Assembly (NCBI RefSeq): GCF_049680855.1
Contig: NZ_JBMPGS010000002.1
Span: 186,001 to 250,000, forward strand
From: Salinimicrobium sp049680855
GTDB taxonomy: Bacteria > Bacteroidota > Bacteroidia > Flavobacteriales > Flavobacteriaceae
Length of the DNA: 64,000 nt
Reading direction: 5' to 3'
Positions 1-8,229 of the stretch are shown here, piece after piece. Numbering within the stretch: the first letter of the stretch is position 1; the number at the start of each line of letters is the position of its first letter. The position numbers and the translations under genes are program-made. Under the pieces are notes generated by a model that made no database searches, had not been told where the DNA came from, and worked only from the letters and a program-made list of their open reading frames with translations.

Positions 1-1810
1 ACACCCATAAATTGCCACCAAAGTTTTCATTATAGTTCACAAACCATCCGTCTATGCGGGGCTCAAAAAAATCTCTGGTTTCTGAAAGCCAGTCTACACC
101 GCCACCATAATAAAAACGGTTTCTATTACTGGCCATAAAGCTCAAGCCGGCGCCGGAAAGCGTTTCAACATCGGGCTGGTACCTTCTTTCATGAACAACC
201 GAAAGATCTACCCGCAATTCATTGAATTTCTTTACCGGTTCGAAGATCTGATAGGAAACGCCGCCACTAAAATTATTGTAGTTGTTATAAAAATTAAGTC
301 CCAGATCGTTGATGTCGTAAGTTTCATTGGCAAAGCTGTGGCCGGCATAATATCTTATATTCCCCTTGGTTCGGTTAATAGAAAACTCTGTTGCCAAACC
401 GGTTTTATTACCAGAAATGAGGTTTACATTACTCATTTTTGCCTCCCCGGTAAATCGAAAGGAATTCGAACGATTAAATACATCAAAAAGAAATCCTGAC
501 ACATTTCCATCTCTGAAATTTCCCTCTCGCGTTACATTAGTATTAATTAAAGTAATGGAAGAATTTTGATTGAATTGCTGGTCTAGCACCAGGATATTAT
601 AATTTGTAAACGGCTCTGTAACCACTTCTCTGGTGGAAGAGTGGCTTGGGTTTCGCAAGACTGCAAAGGTTTTTTGAGTGATGGCATTAAAAAAACCTAT
701 ACCAAGGTCACCGTCTGTTCGTCCTGAGATTTTTAAAGCGTTAAAAAGTTTGGCTTGTTCAGGGTTGTCAACGATCACTTCATCCCTAAGTAATTGCTGC
801 TGAAGAGTGCCGTAACCCATTGGAGTATCTCCAATTCTCCTGGAGTAGAAAAGTCCGCCTTTATTAAATAGTTCAGTTCCTTCGGTAAAGAAAGCCCTGT
901 TTTCATTGAATTGTTGTTCAAACGGTGAAAGATTCAATTCCACGTCGTCAAATGCAGTCTGCCCGAAATCGGGAACGAGTGTTGCGTCCAGGGTAAAGGC
1001 ATCAGAAATGCCATATTTTATGTCCATTCCAGCGCTTAGATTAGATCTTGTTTTTCCGTCGAAATGATCTGCTTCAGCAGAAGCGTAAGGGTACAAACTC
1101 AATCTCACCGGTGGATTTACATTTTCCAAACCAGTTAAAAGCCCCTGGTGATGGCTCGCTTTACCAATAGCCTTATCTACAAAATTCCAGGTGTATACCT
1201 CATTAAGGTGTTTTATTTGCCGTGAAAACTGTACACTCCAAAGCTGCATTGCTTTTTCAGGAAAACGCAGGGCAGAGTAGGGGATCTTCATTTCGGCGTA
1301 CCAGCCTTCTTCATCAAAGAAAATTTCTCCCTGCCAAACGACATTGTAGCTATAATCTTCAGAATCTCCTTTCATCCTGGCATCTGCAAGTGCCCCGGCA
1401 GAAGTAATGACAAACCTGGTGTGGTTTTCCCCGTCGTTATAGGTGTTGATATCTACCAGGAAAAAATCTGATTGTCCAATTTTATCCCGTTGTGTAAATT
1501 CTCTAAGGATCCTGCCAGGTTCATTATCTTTCATGGTGGCGCCAATATAAATAGCTTCATCATCATAAATGAATTTCACCTGGGTGCGGTGTGTAGCTCT
1601 TTCGGGCGAAGTACCGGGTTCTAACATGAAAAAATTCTGGGCAACAGCCACATTGTTCCAGGCTTCATCGTTTAAGATTCCGTCAATTTCAGGCGGATTA
1701 TGCACCCGTTTAGCTTCCAGGGATTTTGTACCGCGGTTCCATTCTTCCTGGGCAGTAATTGTACAAAAAAAGAAACAACAGAATAAGGTGAGGGGGAGTA
1801 GAGTTTTCAT
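1..1810 (-). CDS. DUF5916 outer-membrane protein, N-terminal part (runs off the window)
   Basis: The reading frame stays open from an ATG at 1810 to the window edge, so at least 603 residues are present and the C-terminus is missing. It begins with a signal peptide ending near ITAQ. Residues about 35-210 look like a family 9 carbohydrate-binding (CBM9-like) domain ('DEAIYIGATMKDNEPG', 'EIFFDEEGWYAEMKIPYSAL'). The rest resembles the DUF5916 beta-barrel ('TLVPDFGQTAFDDVELNLS', 'FFTEGTELF'). Such proteins are common in Bacteroidota outer membranes; no reaction is established. It is divergent from msrA. Family call is by recognised motifs. Confidence 0.85.
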   Translation of the reverse strand, partial: MKTLLPLTLFCCFFFCTITAQEEWNRGTKSLEAKRVHNPPEIDGILNDEAWNNVAVAQNFFMLEPGTSPERATHRTQVKFIYDDEAIYIGATMKDNEPGRILREFTQRDKIGQSDFFLVDINTYNDGENHTRFVITSAGALADARMKGDSEDYSYNVVWQGEIFFDEEGWYAEMKIPYSALRFPEKAMQLWSVQFSRQIKHLNEVYTWNFVDKAIGKASHHQGLLTGLENVNPPVRLSLYPYASAEADHFDGKTRSNLSAGMDIKYGISDAFTLDATLVPDFGQTAFDDVELNLSPFEQQFNENRAFFTEGTELFNKGGLFYSRRIGDTPMGYGTLQQQLLRDEVIVDNPEQAKLFNALKISGRTDGDLGIGFFNAITQKTFAVLRNPSHSSTREVVTEPFTNYNILVLDQQFNQNSSITLINTNVTREGNFRDGNVSGFLFDVFNRSNSFRFTGEAKMSNVNLISGNKTGLATEFSINRTKGNIRYYAGHSFANETYDINDLGLNFYNNYNNFSGGVSYQIFEPVKKFNELRVDLSVVHERRYQPDVETLSGAGLSFMASNRNRFYYGGGVDWLSETRDFFEPRIDGWFVNYNENFGGNLWV

Positions 1811-1930
1811 TCAATTTTCATTCGCAGCACAAATATGCAGTTATTCTTAAAATGTTACAAACAAGAGGGCCTACAAATAACCTGAATGTCAAAAAAGGGT
1901 TAAAAAGAATACTTAAAAAGCTGCAGACAT

Positions 1931-1938
1931 TACTTTTG
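1931..1938 (+). promoter_or_regulatory. Possible -7 box for msrA
   Basis: TACTTTTG matches the Bacteroidota -7 consensus TAnnTTTG and lies 25 bases before the msrA start. No good -33 TTTG is visible at the usual distance, so this is only a candidate. Confidence 0.35.
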
Positions 1939-1963
1939 AAATCGAAAATCCTATCTTAATAAA

Positions 1964-2509
1964 ATGGAAGAGAAAAATTTTGAAAAGGCAACATTTGCCG
2001 CAGGTTGTTTCTGGTGTACAGAGGCAGTTTTTCAGCGGGTAAGAGGTGTAGGAAAAATTGTTTCAGGATTTACAGGAGGTTTTATTAAGAATCCGCCGTA
2101 TCGTGAAGTGGTTACCGGCAGAACCGGACATGCAGAAGCAATACAGCTGACATATGATAAGAACCAGGTTTCCTATGAAGACCTTCTGAAAATATTCTTT
2201 ACAACACATGACCCTACCACGCTTAACCGCCAGCAAAATGATGTGGGAACGCAATATAGAAGTGCGGTTTTTTATCATTCTGAAGAGCAAAAGCAAACTG
2301 CAGAAAAGGTGATCAAAAATCTTGAGGAAAAAGGCTATTTTCAAGACCCTATCGTGACCGAAGTTACAGAGGCAGAAACATTTTATGAAGCTGAGCAGGA
2401 GCATCATGATTACTACAATCAACACAGGAATCAGCCTTACTGCCAAATAATTATTGATCCTAAAATCCAGAAACTCAAAGATTCTTTTTCAGATAAGATG
2501 AAGAAGTAG
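1964..2509 (+). CDS. msrA: Peptide-methionine (S)-S-oxide reductase MsrA
   Basis: MsrA reduces the S epimer of methionine sulfoxide in proteins and free methionine, repairing oxidative damage in the cytoplasm. The 181 residues match the usual length. The catalytic motif GCFWCTE is at about residues 14-20, with Cys15 as the nucleophile. Other family signatures are 'VVTGRTGHAEAIQL', 'FFTTHDPTTLNRQQNDVGTQ' and 'YYNQHRNQPYCQ', which gives a possible resolving cysteine near the C-terminus. No signal peptide is seen, so it should be cytoplasmic. It is followed by a small membrane-protein gene after 57 bases. Confidence 0.97.
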   Translation: MEEKNFEKATFAAGCFWCTEAVFQRVRGVGKIVSGFTGGFIKNPPYREVVTGRTGHAEAIQLTYDKNQVSYEDLLKIFFTTHDPTTLNRQQNDVGTQYRSAVFYHSEEQKQTAEKVIKNLEEKGYFQDPIVTEVTEAETFYEAEQEHHDYYNQHRNQPYCQIIIDPKIQKLKDSFSDKMKK

Positions 2510-2566
2510 TGAATATAAAGAAGCTATTCTGGCACCTTTTTTGCTTTTTTATTTGAAAAATAAACG

Positions 2567-2872
2567 ATGAACAGGATAAAAAAGAAGTTGCTAATTAAAG
2601 GTGTTATCTACGATGTGCTGGGTATGGCTACCGTATCCATTCCTTTGATTGGGCCTTTGCTTGATCTTGCCTGGGCACCTTATGCGGCTAAGAAAATGTC
2701 TCAAATGTACCCGGGAAGAAATGGTAAATTAGCTTCAGCAATTGTATTTATTGAAGAAATTCTTCCTTTTACCGATGTAATTCCAACATTTACGCTTATG
2801 TGGTTGTATACCTTCGTGTGGAAGAAACAAACAGCCGGAGAGGATAATTATATCGAAGTCGAAGCAGTGTAA
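2567..2872 (+). CDS. Small membrane protein of unknown function
   Basis: This 101-residue protein has a basic start (MNRIKKKLLIKG) and two hydrophobic stretches, about residues 13-36 and 58-86, joined by a short basic segment ('YAAKKMSQMYPGRNGK'). It should be an inner-membrane protein with two helices. No catalytic motif is seen and I can give no function. It follows msrA by 57 bases and may be cotranscribed with it. A hairpin terminator follows 27 bases after the stop. Confidence 0.75.
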   Translation: MNRIKKKLLIKGVIYDVLGMATVSIPLIGPLLDLAWAPYAAKKMSQMYPGRNGKLASAIVFIEEILPFTDVIPTFTLMWLYTFVWKKQTAGEDNYIEVEAV

Positions 2873-2898
2873 AAATTTAAAAGTCCCCCTAAATAGAA

Positions 2899-2939
2899 GA
2901 TCCCTGAAAATGATATTTTCCAGGGATCTTTTTCTTTTA
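2899..2939 (+). terminator. Intrinsic terminator after msrA and its neighbour
   Basis: The arms AGATCCCTG-AAAAT and ATTTTCCAGGGATCT (one bulged base) form a long stem, followed by a T-rich tract at 2929-2938. It sits between convergent genes; the T-rich side serves the + strand. Confidence 0.8.
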
Positions 2940-2950
2940 AAGCTTTTTTA

Positions 2951-5245
2951 CTAAAGTTTGGCTTTTATTCCAAAAGTTAAATTTCTTCCCATGTTTGGAA
3001 TTCCATCATATTTTAAACGGGAAAGGTGAGATGTATACACCTTATCAAGCAGGTTCTTTCCGCTAAGGCTGAGTTCAATTTCAGTATCTCCTAAATCAAA
3101 GGAACCGCCAAGGCCGGCGTTCAGCAAAGAGTAGGCGCCGGTTTCTGTTTCAAAAGCACTAACGTTGTTTTGCTGGAAAACACTTTTTACACTAATAAAA
3201 CTGTAGCTGTCGGTAAGCATGAACTCTTCTCCAAATTCAAATCTTAAAGTATTCAAAATGGATTGTGCCGGTATCAACGGAAGATAATTTCCATTCTCCT
3301 GCTTCCCAATAACCAGCTCATAAGTGCTTTCAATGTGCAGCCAGTCTAAAGGATGCGGATGTATATGTAAACCGGCTTCTCCTCCATAGAGTTCGGCATT
3401 GTTTTGAACGTATTGAAAAACAGGGTTTTCGTCAATAATTTCACCGGTTGGATTAAGATAAATATAATTGCTAATGCTGTTGTAATAAGCATTGGTAAAG
3501 GCTTCGAAATGTTCATTCCTGTATTCAAGTGCAAGATCCAACTGATAATTTTGTTCGTTTTGCAAATCTGGATTTCCTATTTCATAACGGTTCGTACCAT
3601 GATGGCTTCCATTGGAGGTGAGTTCGGCCAAATTAGGGGCCCTGAATCCCGTTGCAATGTTTACTCTCGTGACAAAAGCAGGGGTGAAGTTGTATTTAAT
3701 TCCAAACGCACCATTGTAACTGTTGAAAGCACGGTTTACATTGGGAATATATCCTTCTTCGCCTATTAGTCCGTAGGATTCGCTGTCAATAAGCCGATTA
3801 TCGTATCTTAATCCTGCTTGTATATCTAATTTTTTACGATGGAAATGGGTTGTAGCCAAAATTCCGAAGTCCCGGGTGAAAGCATCGGGGATAAGAATTT
3901 CCTCGCCAAGATTGGTGTTTGTTTGAAACATTCCCTGCACTCCAACAATTGTTTCAAAATTTCCCATTCCCGGAAGATGGTATTTCGCATCATAGTTCAT
4001 CGTCTCTAAATGTGTATCTAAAGCTGCTTCAGCGCCATGAGCTTCTTCATGATCTTCATGTTCTTCGTCTTCCTCATGTTCTTCTTCATGTTCTTCTTCA
4101 TGTTCATGTTCATGTTCATGGTGTTCTTCAAACTCCTTACGATCATTGAAGAGGTAACCCAGCTTCACATCCAGCCGAGAATTGTTGAAATAAAACTTAT
4201 TATCCAGGCTAAGAACGTGATTCTGAACCTGCTGGTAGGGTTCAATAACATCTTTAGACAAAGATTGAAGGCCAATCTCTTCGGGAATTCCCGTACGGCT
4301 GGCATTGAGATTATATCTTAAATCTGCCCTGTAAATGCCTTGTTTGAAACCTAATCCTGTTTTAAGATCCCATTCATTAAAACGGGTATTGGTTACCCGT
4401 TGATCACTACCGGTTTGATAATCACTATGGGCTTCATAATTTCCACGGATTAAAAATTGTAGATTTTCCCCAGAAGATTTGAATCCGGTATTTGCGCCAA
4501 AACCTTCGGTATTGCTGTAATACAGAAGTTTAGCGTCAAGATTTCTCTGTCCTGCCAAAGCATAGCTCTCAGGATTAAGGTAAAGTACGCCTCCCAAGGC
4601 ATCACTACCGTAGAGCAGGGAAGCAGGGCCCTTAATAACTTCAACGCTTTGAATTCCGGAGGAATTCACTCCCAGGCCATGTTCATCTCCAAATTGTTGG
4701 TTTTCCAGGCGTACTCCCTGAGTATAAACCAACACCCGATTAGAACTTAAACCACGAATAACAGGTTTTCCTATACCACTACCCGTGGTGATATTGTCTA
4801 CACCGGCCAACTGGCTTAGGCCCTCAGTAATATTAATAGCTCCCGTTCTATTAAGCGCTTCCAAAGTGGCTCTTTCCACCTTCATCACATTATCGCTTTG
4901 AAGTTGGTGGAAGGGTGTGGAAATAATGACTTCTTCCATTTCTATTGCAGAAGGCGACAGGATAATTTGCACACTTTCTTCTACAGGAATATTAATGCTG
5001 TGAGTTTGACTGGCATAGCCAAGGGAGGAAATGAGAAGATCATATCTTCCCGAAGAAATGTTTGAAAAATTGAAATTTCCTTCAAAATCTGTAATGGTTC
5101 CGCGATCCAGTTTTGCAATAAAAATGGTTGCCCCAACCACTGGTTCTCCGGTAGATTCGTCTGTTATTTTTCCGTATACGCTGTTTTTTTGACCATAGCT
5201 AAAGGTGGTCACTGCTAGAAATAGCAGTAAATATAGATTTTTCAT
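2951..5245 (-). CDS. TonB-dependent receptor with His/Glu-rich loop, probably for metal uptake
   Basis: This is an outer-membrane active transporter of 764 residues. It has a signal peptide (about 1-18), a carboxypeptidase-like regulatory domain (about 20-105), a plug domain (about 110-225, with 'GKPVIRGLSSNRVLVYTQGV' and 'VEVIKGPASLLYGSDALGGV') and a 22-strand-type barrel to the end. Residues about 371-406 form a dense His/Glu/Asp segment, probably an extracellular loop, of the kind seen in zinc receptors such as ZnuD. Metal transport is inferred from this loop and from the His/Cys-rich small protein encoded just upstream. The substrate is not shown. Confidence 0.93.
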   Translation of the reverse strand: MKNLYLLLFLAVTTFSYGQKNSVYGKITDESTGEPVVGATIFIAKLDRGTITDFEGNFNFSNISSGRYDLLISSLGYASQTHSINIPVEESVQIILSPSAIEMEEVIISTPFHQLQSDNVMKVERATLEALNRTGAINITEGLSQLAGVDNITTGSGIGKPVIRGLSSNRVLVYTQGVRLENQQFGDEHGLGVNSSGIQSVEVIKGPASLLYGSDALGGVLYLNPESYALAGQRNLDAKLLYYSNTEGFGANTGFKSSGENLQFLIRGNYEAHSDYQTGSDQRVTNTRFNEWDLKTGLGFKQGIYRADLRYNLNASRTGIPEEIGLQSLSKDVIEPYQQVQNHVLSLDNKFYFNNSRLDVKLGYLFNDRKEFEEHHEHEHEHEEEHEEEHEEDEEHEDHEEAHGAEAALDTHLETMNYDAKYHLPGMGNFETIVGVQGMFQTNTNLGEEILIPDAFTRDFGILATTHFHRKKLDIQAGLRYDNRLIDSESYGLIGEEGYIPNVNRAFNSYNGAFGIKYNFTPAFVTRVNIATGFRAPNLAELTSNGSHHGTNRYEIGNPDLQNEQNYQLDLALEYRNEHFEAFTNAYYNSISNYIYLNPTGEIIDENPVFQYVQNNAELYGGEAGLHIHPHPLDWLHIESTYELVIGKQENGNYLPLIPAQSILNTLRFEFGEEFMLTDSYSFISVKSVFQQNNVSAFETETGAYSLLNAGLGGSFDLGDTEIELSLSGKNLLDKVYTSHLSRLKYDGIPNMGRNLTFGIKAKL
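4028..4135 (-). repeat. Low-complexity His/Glu coding repeat in the TonB receptor
   Basis: On the + strand, units such as CATGTTCTT and CATGTTCATG are repeated imperfectly and encode alternating His and Glu on the minus strand. The repeat keeps the reading frame. Such tracts can change length by slippage, which would lengthen or shorten the putative metal-binding loop. Confidence 0.75.
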
Positions 5246-5298
5246 TGTATAATTTTAAGTGATAGAATTAGAGCAAGTGCTCCTTACAACTTCGATAA

Positions 5299-5616
5299 TT
5301 ATACTATGCGAGGAGGGCCGCGAAGGCTGAAAGGTAATTTTTGATGATCGCTTAGGAAGAAATAAGCCGAAACCGGTTTAGTATTACCATACTCGGGCTC
5401 GTAAAGCTTATAAGTAAAAATAGCTCCCAAAGAAAATGCAGCCTGCTGGAACTTAAAAAGCTCACAATCCAGAGTCTTCTTATGAAAATGACTTTCTGAA
5501 TAATGATTACAATAGGCATGTTCATGATTGGCAAAAACGTGTGCCAATTTTACAGCTGCAGGAAACAACAGCAGTGAAATTAGAAAAATCAAGCCATATT
5601 TGGTGATAAACTTCAA
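5299..5616 (-). CDS. Small His/Cys-rich exported protein beside the TonB receptor
   Basis: The 105-residue product has one N-terminal hydrophobic helix (about 6-25), then a His/Cys-rich stretch ('HEHAYCNHYSESHFHKKTL', followed by Cys) and a C-terminal tail ending 'RGPPRIV'. The start is TTG, 6 bases after the stop of the upstream gene, which suggests translational coupling; no ATG exists in the N-terminal part. The His/Cys cluster and the neighbouring receptor with a His-rich loop point to a periplasmic or membrane-bound metal binder, but this is inference. I do not recognise a named family. Confidence 0.7.
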   Translation of the reverse strand: MKFITKYGLIFLISLLLFPAAVKLAHVFANHEHAYCNHYSESHFHKKTLDCELFKFQQAAFSLGAIFTYKLYEPEYGNTKPVSAYFFLSDHQKLPFSLRGPPRIV

Positions 5617-5622
5617 CCGTAA

Positions 5623-5943
5623 TTATTTAATAAGTCTGGAAAAACCCATTCTTCCCAACATGGTTTTCTCAAAGGACCAAAAGAATTTGAATTGACCAAA
5701 CAACCAGCCATAAGCAACTAACAATACCTGATAAATGGGGAAAACAAGCACAATTCTTAAAGCGTAATAACTTATACCACCCCAAAATAATTCCTGAGAA
5801 AAATTCATTCTTGATAACCCAATTATCTCAAGCACCGGTTTAGCAACATAAACAGAAGAAGATCCTGTTAAACCAAAGACTATGATGATTAAAATTATCT
5901 GTCCGGTAGAGGAAATTCCCCAGCGTTCCTTCAGTTTTTCCAT
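5623..5943 (-). CDS. DUF6787-like membrane protein
   Basis: The 106 residues contain hydrophobic segments at about 14-36 and 58-82 and the flavobacterial features 'MEKLKERWGISSTGQ' at the start and 'GQFKFFWSFEKTMLGRMG' near the end. It resembles the small family called DUF6787. It is the first gene of a three-gene set with the His/Cys-rich protein and the TonB receptor. No enzymatic motif is visible. A -7 box lies only four bases before the ATG, so the transcript may have almost no leader. Confidence 0.7.
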   Translation of the reverse strand: MEKLKERWGISSTGQIILIIIVFGLTGSSSVYVAKPVLEIIGLSRMNFSQELFWGGISYYALRIVLVFPIYQVLLVAYGWLFGQFKFFWSFEKTMLGRMGFSRLIK

Positions 5944-5947
5944 GCCG

Positions 5948-5955
5948 CAAAGATA
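5948..5955 (-). promoter_or_regulatory. -7 box for the metal-uptake unit
   Basis: Read on the minus strand the bases are TATCTTTG, a full TAnnTTTG match, ending four bases before the ATG at 5943. No clear -33 TTTG is seen. Transcription would begin about at the start codon. Confidence 0.45.
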
Positions 5956-6019
5956 TTAAAAACAAATTAGCCGGCAGAAAGGAAATTTAGGATTTAAAAA
6001 AGGTTGTTATGAACAGGTT

Positions 6020-6484
6020 TTAAAGACGGGCTGGCACAGAAAAGCTTTGGTTGAACCTGCGGGTGAGATAAACGAAGTAATTATAGAGCTTGTAATTCAC
6101 TTCATATCCATAATCAATTTGTGGATCATAATTGATTTCCTGTGCGTAGATCTCTGGGTTATAACGTAAAGGTTGCTTCACCCGTTGGTTGTAATCTGTC
6201 ACCAAAAACTGGTTCTTGTTCTCGAGGTAAGACTGTGAATAATAACCTTCAGGACGGGCTATGGAATTTAAAAAGGTGCCAAACCCGGGCTCTATGATGA
6301 TAATTTCATACTCCAGTTCAGGATTTGCAATTACCACAGTATCCTGTTCGGCATTTACGGCAACATCTGTGGTGTCGTAAGGTTCTGGATCTGTTGTACC
6401 GTAAAGTACCCCATTTGTGGAGCGAGTAGTAGAGCAGCTGTAAATTGACAACCCTAAAATGATAAATAACAGCAGGTTTCTCAT
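6020..6484 (-). CDS. DUF6146 family lipoprotein
   Basis: The 154-residue protein has a lipoprotein signal ('LFIILGLSIYSCSTT', lipobox Cys at about 17). It then has an acidic linker and a C-terminal region rich in Tyr and Asn ('PRPEGYYSQSYLENKN'-like segment, 'DYGYEVNYKLYNYFVYLTRR') that matches the DUF6146 family as I remember it. It should be anchored in a membrane on the periplasmic side or at the surface. Function unknown. It follows the DUF937 gene by 27 bases and is probably cotranscribed with the serA-serC block. Confidence 0.75.
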   Translation of the reverse strand: MRNLLLFIILGLSIYSCSTTRSTNGVLYGTTDPEPYDTTDVAVNAEQDTVVIANPELEYEIIIIEPGFGTFLNSIARPEGYYSQSYLENKNQFLVTDYNQRVKQPLRYNPEIYAQEINYDPQIDYGYEVNYKLYNYFVYLTRRFNQSFSVPARL

Positions 6485-6511
6485 TTGATTTTATTTATTT
6501 CATAACTGAAT

Positions 6512-7120
6512 CTAGCCTTTAAAAAAGCCTCCAATTCCTTTATCCTTGTCTTTACCACCAAACAATTTTCCGGCTACATCTTTAGCTACGTTACCTGCAC
6601 TGTCTGAATCCATAAAAGTTTCAAGCAGCGATTGATCGTGAGAAGAATTGGAGCCCATTACAGAACCCAGCAGGTCTGAAATTCCGCTTTTTCCAACGTT
6701 ATCTTTTCTTTTCTGTTTGCCCAGGATTCCCATTACGACAGGTGCAGCCATTTTTAAAAGTTTGGTAACTTTGGAGCTATCCATGCCAATGGCAGCGCTT
6801 ACAGCTTCAGAAATCTGGTTTTGTTTTCCCCCAAACACGTGACCTAAAACACCTGAGCCTTCATTTAAGATGGAAGATAAATCTCCACTTTTCAGCTTAT
6901 CAAGGATAGAGCCATTATGCTTTTCATCCTCTAGGGCCTGATTAAGGTTTTCTTTACCATCTTCAGACTGGCTGTTCTTCTTCATCGCGCCAAGAAGCAT
7001 GGGCAAAGCCATTCCTAAAGCAGATTTTACCTTCTCCGGACTTTCATTTACTTCCTTGCTCGATTTCTGAACAAAATCTTTTCCTGTGTCTGAATCTAAA
7101 AAATCTAATATAGAAGCCAT
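6512..7120 (-). CDS. DUF937 domain protein
   Basis: I place the start at the ATG at 7120 ('MASILDFLDSDTGKDFV'), giving 202 residues; a frame open up to 7222 adds a Cys/Lys-rich stretch that does not look like family sequence. Two DUF937-like helical blocks are visible, about residues 1-70 and 80-150 ('VNESPEKVKSALGMALPMLL', 'MAAPVVMGILGKQKRK'), followed by a Gly/Asp/Lys-rich tail ending 'GIGGFFKG'. The family is widespread with no known activity. It is in the same direction as serA, about 130 bases downstream of it. Confidence 0.8.
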   Translation of the reverse strand: MASILDFLDSDTGKDFVQKSSKEVNESPEKVKSALGMALPMLLGAMKKNSQSEDGKENLNQALEDEKHNGSILDKLKSGDLSSILNEGSGVLGHVFGGKQNQISEAVSAAIGMDSSKVTKLLKMAAPVVMGILGKQKRKDNVGKSGISDLLGSVMGSNSSHDQSLLETFMDSDSAGNVAKDVAGKLFGGKDKDKGIGGFFKG

Positions 7121-7249
7121 TTTTGAGTGTTTTTCGTTTGTTGTTAATTTACAACATTTTTGTTCCAACACATTATAGTTGAGATTTTTTGACAAAAAAA
7201 ATGCTTCTTTTAACAGAAGCATTTAATAAAATCTAAAAAAAATTTAAAT

Positions 7250-8203
7250 CTAATTTTTAAGCAAAGACTTAATTTGATCTGCCAGTTCCAGGCCTATTCT
7301 TTCCTGGGCCTGTGCTGTTGAAGCTCCAATATGCGGACTCAAAGATACATGGCTGTTCATTAAAATTTTAATAGAAGGGGAAGGCTCATTTTCAAAAGTA
7401 TCAAGGCCTGCAAAAGCTACTTTTCCACTTTCCAAAGCTTCTAATAAGGCTTCTTCGTCAATAACACCACCACGAGACGTATTAATGATACCTACACCGT
7501 TCTTCATCCTGGAAATTTCTTCTTTCCCAATAACAGGTTCTTTTTGAGAGGGCACGTGCAAAGTTATATAATCTGAATCCTCCAGGATCTGGTCTACATG
7601 TTCAGTCTTGATAGGAATTACTATTTCTTGATCATTGTAGAAGTTCAGCGTGATTTCAGTTTCTCCTTCTTCCTTGTCGCTCGCAATGACTTTCATCCCG
7701 ATTCCCAGGGCAATTTTTGCCACTTCACGACCAATTCGGCCAAATCCTATAATTCCGAGGGTTTTTCCTTTTAGTTCACTGCCTCCTGCATAACTTTTCT
7801 TAAGCTCCTTGAACCGGGAATCTCCTTCTAAAGGCATGTTACGATTTGCATCGTGCAGGGAACGAACGCCAGTGAATAAATGAGCAAATACGAGTTCAGC
7901 TACCGAAGAGGAGGAAGCTGCCGGTGTATTAATGACATGAATACCCTTGCTTTTCGCGTAATCAACATCTATATTATCCATTCCCACACCGCCACGGCCT
8001 ATAAGCTTAAGGCTTGGGCAACCGTCAATAATATCTTTTCGAACCTTGGTGGCACTTCTTACCAACAACACATTAATTTCATTGTCATTGATATAAGATT
8101 TTAACTGTTCCTGCGCAACCTTGGTTGACGTCACTTCAAAACCCGCCTTTTCAAGAGCTTCAATTCCGCTCCTGGAAATTGGGTCATTTACTAAAACTTT
8201 CAT
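7250..8203 (-). CDS. serA: D-3-phosphoglycerate dehydrogenase
   Basis: This enzyme oxidises 3-phosphoglycerate to 3-phosphohydroxypyruvate with NAD, the first step of serine synthesis. The 317 residues form the short type without a C-terminal ACT domain, so feedback control by serine through ACT is not expected. The NAD motif 'GIIGFGRIGREV' is at about 150-161. Catalytic Arg, Glu and His are in 'NTSRGGVIDE', 'DTFENEP' and 'SPHIGAST'. It lies 26 bases after serC, in the same direction, so the first two serine-pathway steps are co-encoded. Confidence 0.93.
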   Translation of the reverse strand: MKVLVNDPISRSGIEALEKAGFEVTSTKVAQEQLKSYINDNEINVLLVRSATKVRKDIIDGCPSLKLIGRGGVGMDNIDVDYAKSKGIHVINTPAASSSSVAELVFAHLFTGVRSLHDANRNMPLEGDSRFKELKKSYAGGSELKGKTLGIIGFGRIGREVAKIALGIGMKVIASDKEEGETEITLNFYNDQEIVIPIKTEHVDQILEDSDYITLHVPSQKEPVIGKEEISRMKNGVGIINTSRGGVIDEEALLEALESGKVAFAGLDTFENEPSPSIKILMNSHVSLSPHIGASTAQAQERIGLELADQIKSLLKN

Positions 8204-8229
8204 TCTTTTTGTTTCTGTTGCTTCTAAAA

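Noticed and set aside
191..1850. Several + strand open frames (for example 191-499, 1222-1407, 1569-1850)
   Set aside because: They lie opposite the long DUF5916 frame and show no protein features; they are antisense shadows.
2063..2446. 127-residue minus-strand frame
   Set aside because: Fully opposite msrA, with hydrophobic random-looking sequence; a shadow.
4037..4321. + strand frame rich in Met, Phe and Leu
   Set aside because: It is the complement of the His/Glu repeat in the TonB receptor and has no independent support.
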